Assembly (NCBI GenBank): GCA_013812265.1
Contig: JACCTQ010000032.1
Location: 1 to 5,604 of the forward strand
From: Actinomycetota bacterium
GTDB lineage: Bacteria; Actinomycetota; Thermoleophilia; Gaiellales; Gaiellaceae
Reading direction: 5' to 3'
Length of the DNA: 5,604 nucleotides
The position numbers were made by a program, and so were the translations under genes. Below the pieces are notes generated by a model. It was not told where the DNA came from and did not search any database. It saw nothing but the letters and a program-made list of their open reading frames with translations. The first letter of the stretch is position 1; the number at the start of each line of letters is the position of its first letter. Of this stretch, positions 5,321-5,604 are shown in pieces.

Positions 5321-5604
5321 CGGCGCCGCACGAACAGCCCGTCAAGCTGCAGGAGCTTCCCCGAGCGCGGGTCGCTGAACGCCGGCTCCAGCGCGACGAG
5401 GTCGAACCCGTCACGCTCGAGCCGCGACACGACGTCCACGAGGAGCGCCTGGCCCCGATACAGCGGCTCGAGCGACAACTCGCTCTCCACGGCCTCGACG
5501 TGGCTGAGCGTCTCACGGGCGCCCTGGAGCGCGTGACCCTCGAAACCCTGGAGGTCGAGCTTCAGATAGGCGCCTCCCTTCGGCCAGCCGAGGCCGTCCC
5601 GCAG
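5317..5604 (-). CDS. FkbM-family methyltransferase, C-terminal part only
   Basis: The last 95 residues of a gene whose beginning lies beyond the right edge. The visible part matches the C-terminal half of the FkbM methyltransferase domain (PF05050): AYLKLDLQGFEGHALQGARETL (residues 12-33 of the fragment), the strand and loop VESELSLEPLYRG (39-51), and the end LEPAFSDPRSGKLLQLDGLFVRRR. FkbM-type enzymes are SAM-dependent O-methyltransferases, common in O-antigen and exopolysaccharide loci, where they methylate sugars. The SAM-binding motif I lies outside the window, so integrity of the active site cannot be judged. It is convergent with the flippase, with directly adjacent stop codons, and it is unrelated in motif detail to the other methyltransferase at 2986-3705, so the locus carries two different methylation activities. 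Confidence 0.88.
   Translation of the reverse strand: MRDGLGWPKGGAYLKLDLQGFEGHALQGARETLSHVEAVESELSLEPLYRGQALLVDVVSRLERDGFDLVALEPAFSDPRSGKLLQLDGLFVRRR

Noticed and set aside
3720..5378. A 552-codon open frame on the plus strand overlapping the flippase in another frame
   Set aside because: Its translation is extremely Arg/Pro-rich and lacks hydrophobic or domain structure; it is the usual artefact of high-GC third positions in the real membrane-protein gene.

Overview
The window is very GC-rich DNA with dense coding and no gene-free stretch above about 125 bases. Strong G/C preference at third codon positions, GTG/TTG starts, Ala/Arg/Val-rich proteins and the style of the small secreted protein suggest a high-GC actinobacterium, plausibly Thermoleophilia (Gaiellales/Solirubrobacterales type). 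That placement is inference; there is no rRNA or marker gene here to prove it.

The region looks like part of a cell-surface polysaccharide locus. From left to right: (1) a minus-strand O-antigen ligase/polymerase-type membrane protein (Wzy_C family), cut at its C-terminal end by the left edge; (2) a divergent plus-strand gene for a 182-residue secreted protein with a signal peptide and a C-terminal membrane anchor, function unknown; (3) a minus-strand two-gene operon of a class I SAM methyltransferase followed, with a TGATG overlap, by an uncharacterised protein resembling a family from polysaccharide clusters; (4) a divergent plus-strand MviN/MurJ-family lipid flippase; (5) the C-terminal part of an FkbM-type methyltransferase on the minus strand, cut by the right edge, whose stop codon directly abuts the flippase stop codon.

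Taken together, the genes fit a pathway in which a lipid-linked glycan is made and methyl-decorated in the cytoplasm (two methyltransferases, one putative glycan enzyme), moved across the membrane by the MurJ-like flippase, and polymerised or transferred outside by the Wzy_C-type protein. No conventional GT-A or GT-B glycosyltransferase, initiating sugar-phosphate transferase or nucleotide-sugar enzyme lies in the window, so the pathway is only partly visible and the glycan is unknown. The strand order (-, +, --, +, -) is unusual for such a locus and implies several independent promoters. The least explained items are the small anchored protein, the uncharacterised protein coupled to the methyltransferase, and the divergent N terminus of the flippase. 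I saw no mobile element, CRISPR array, tRNA or rRNA.
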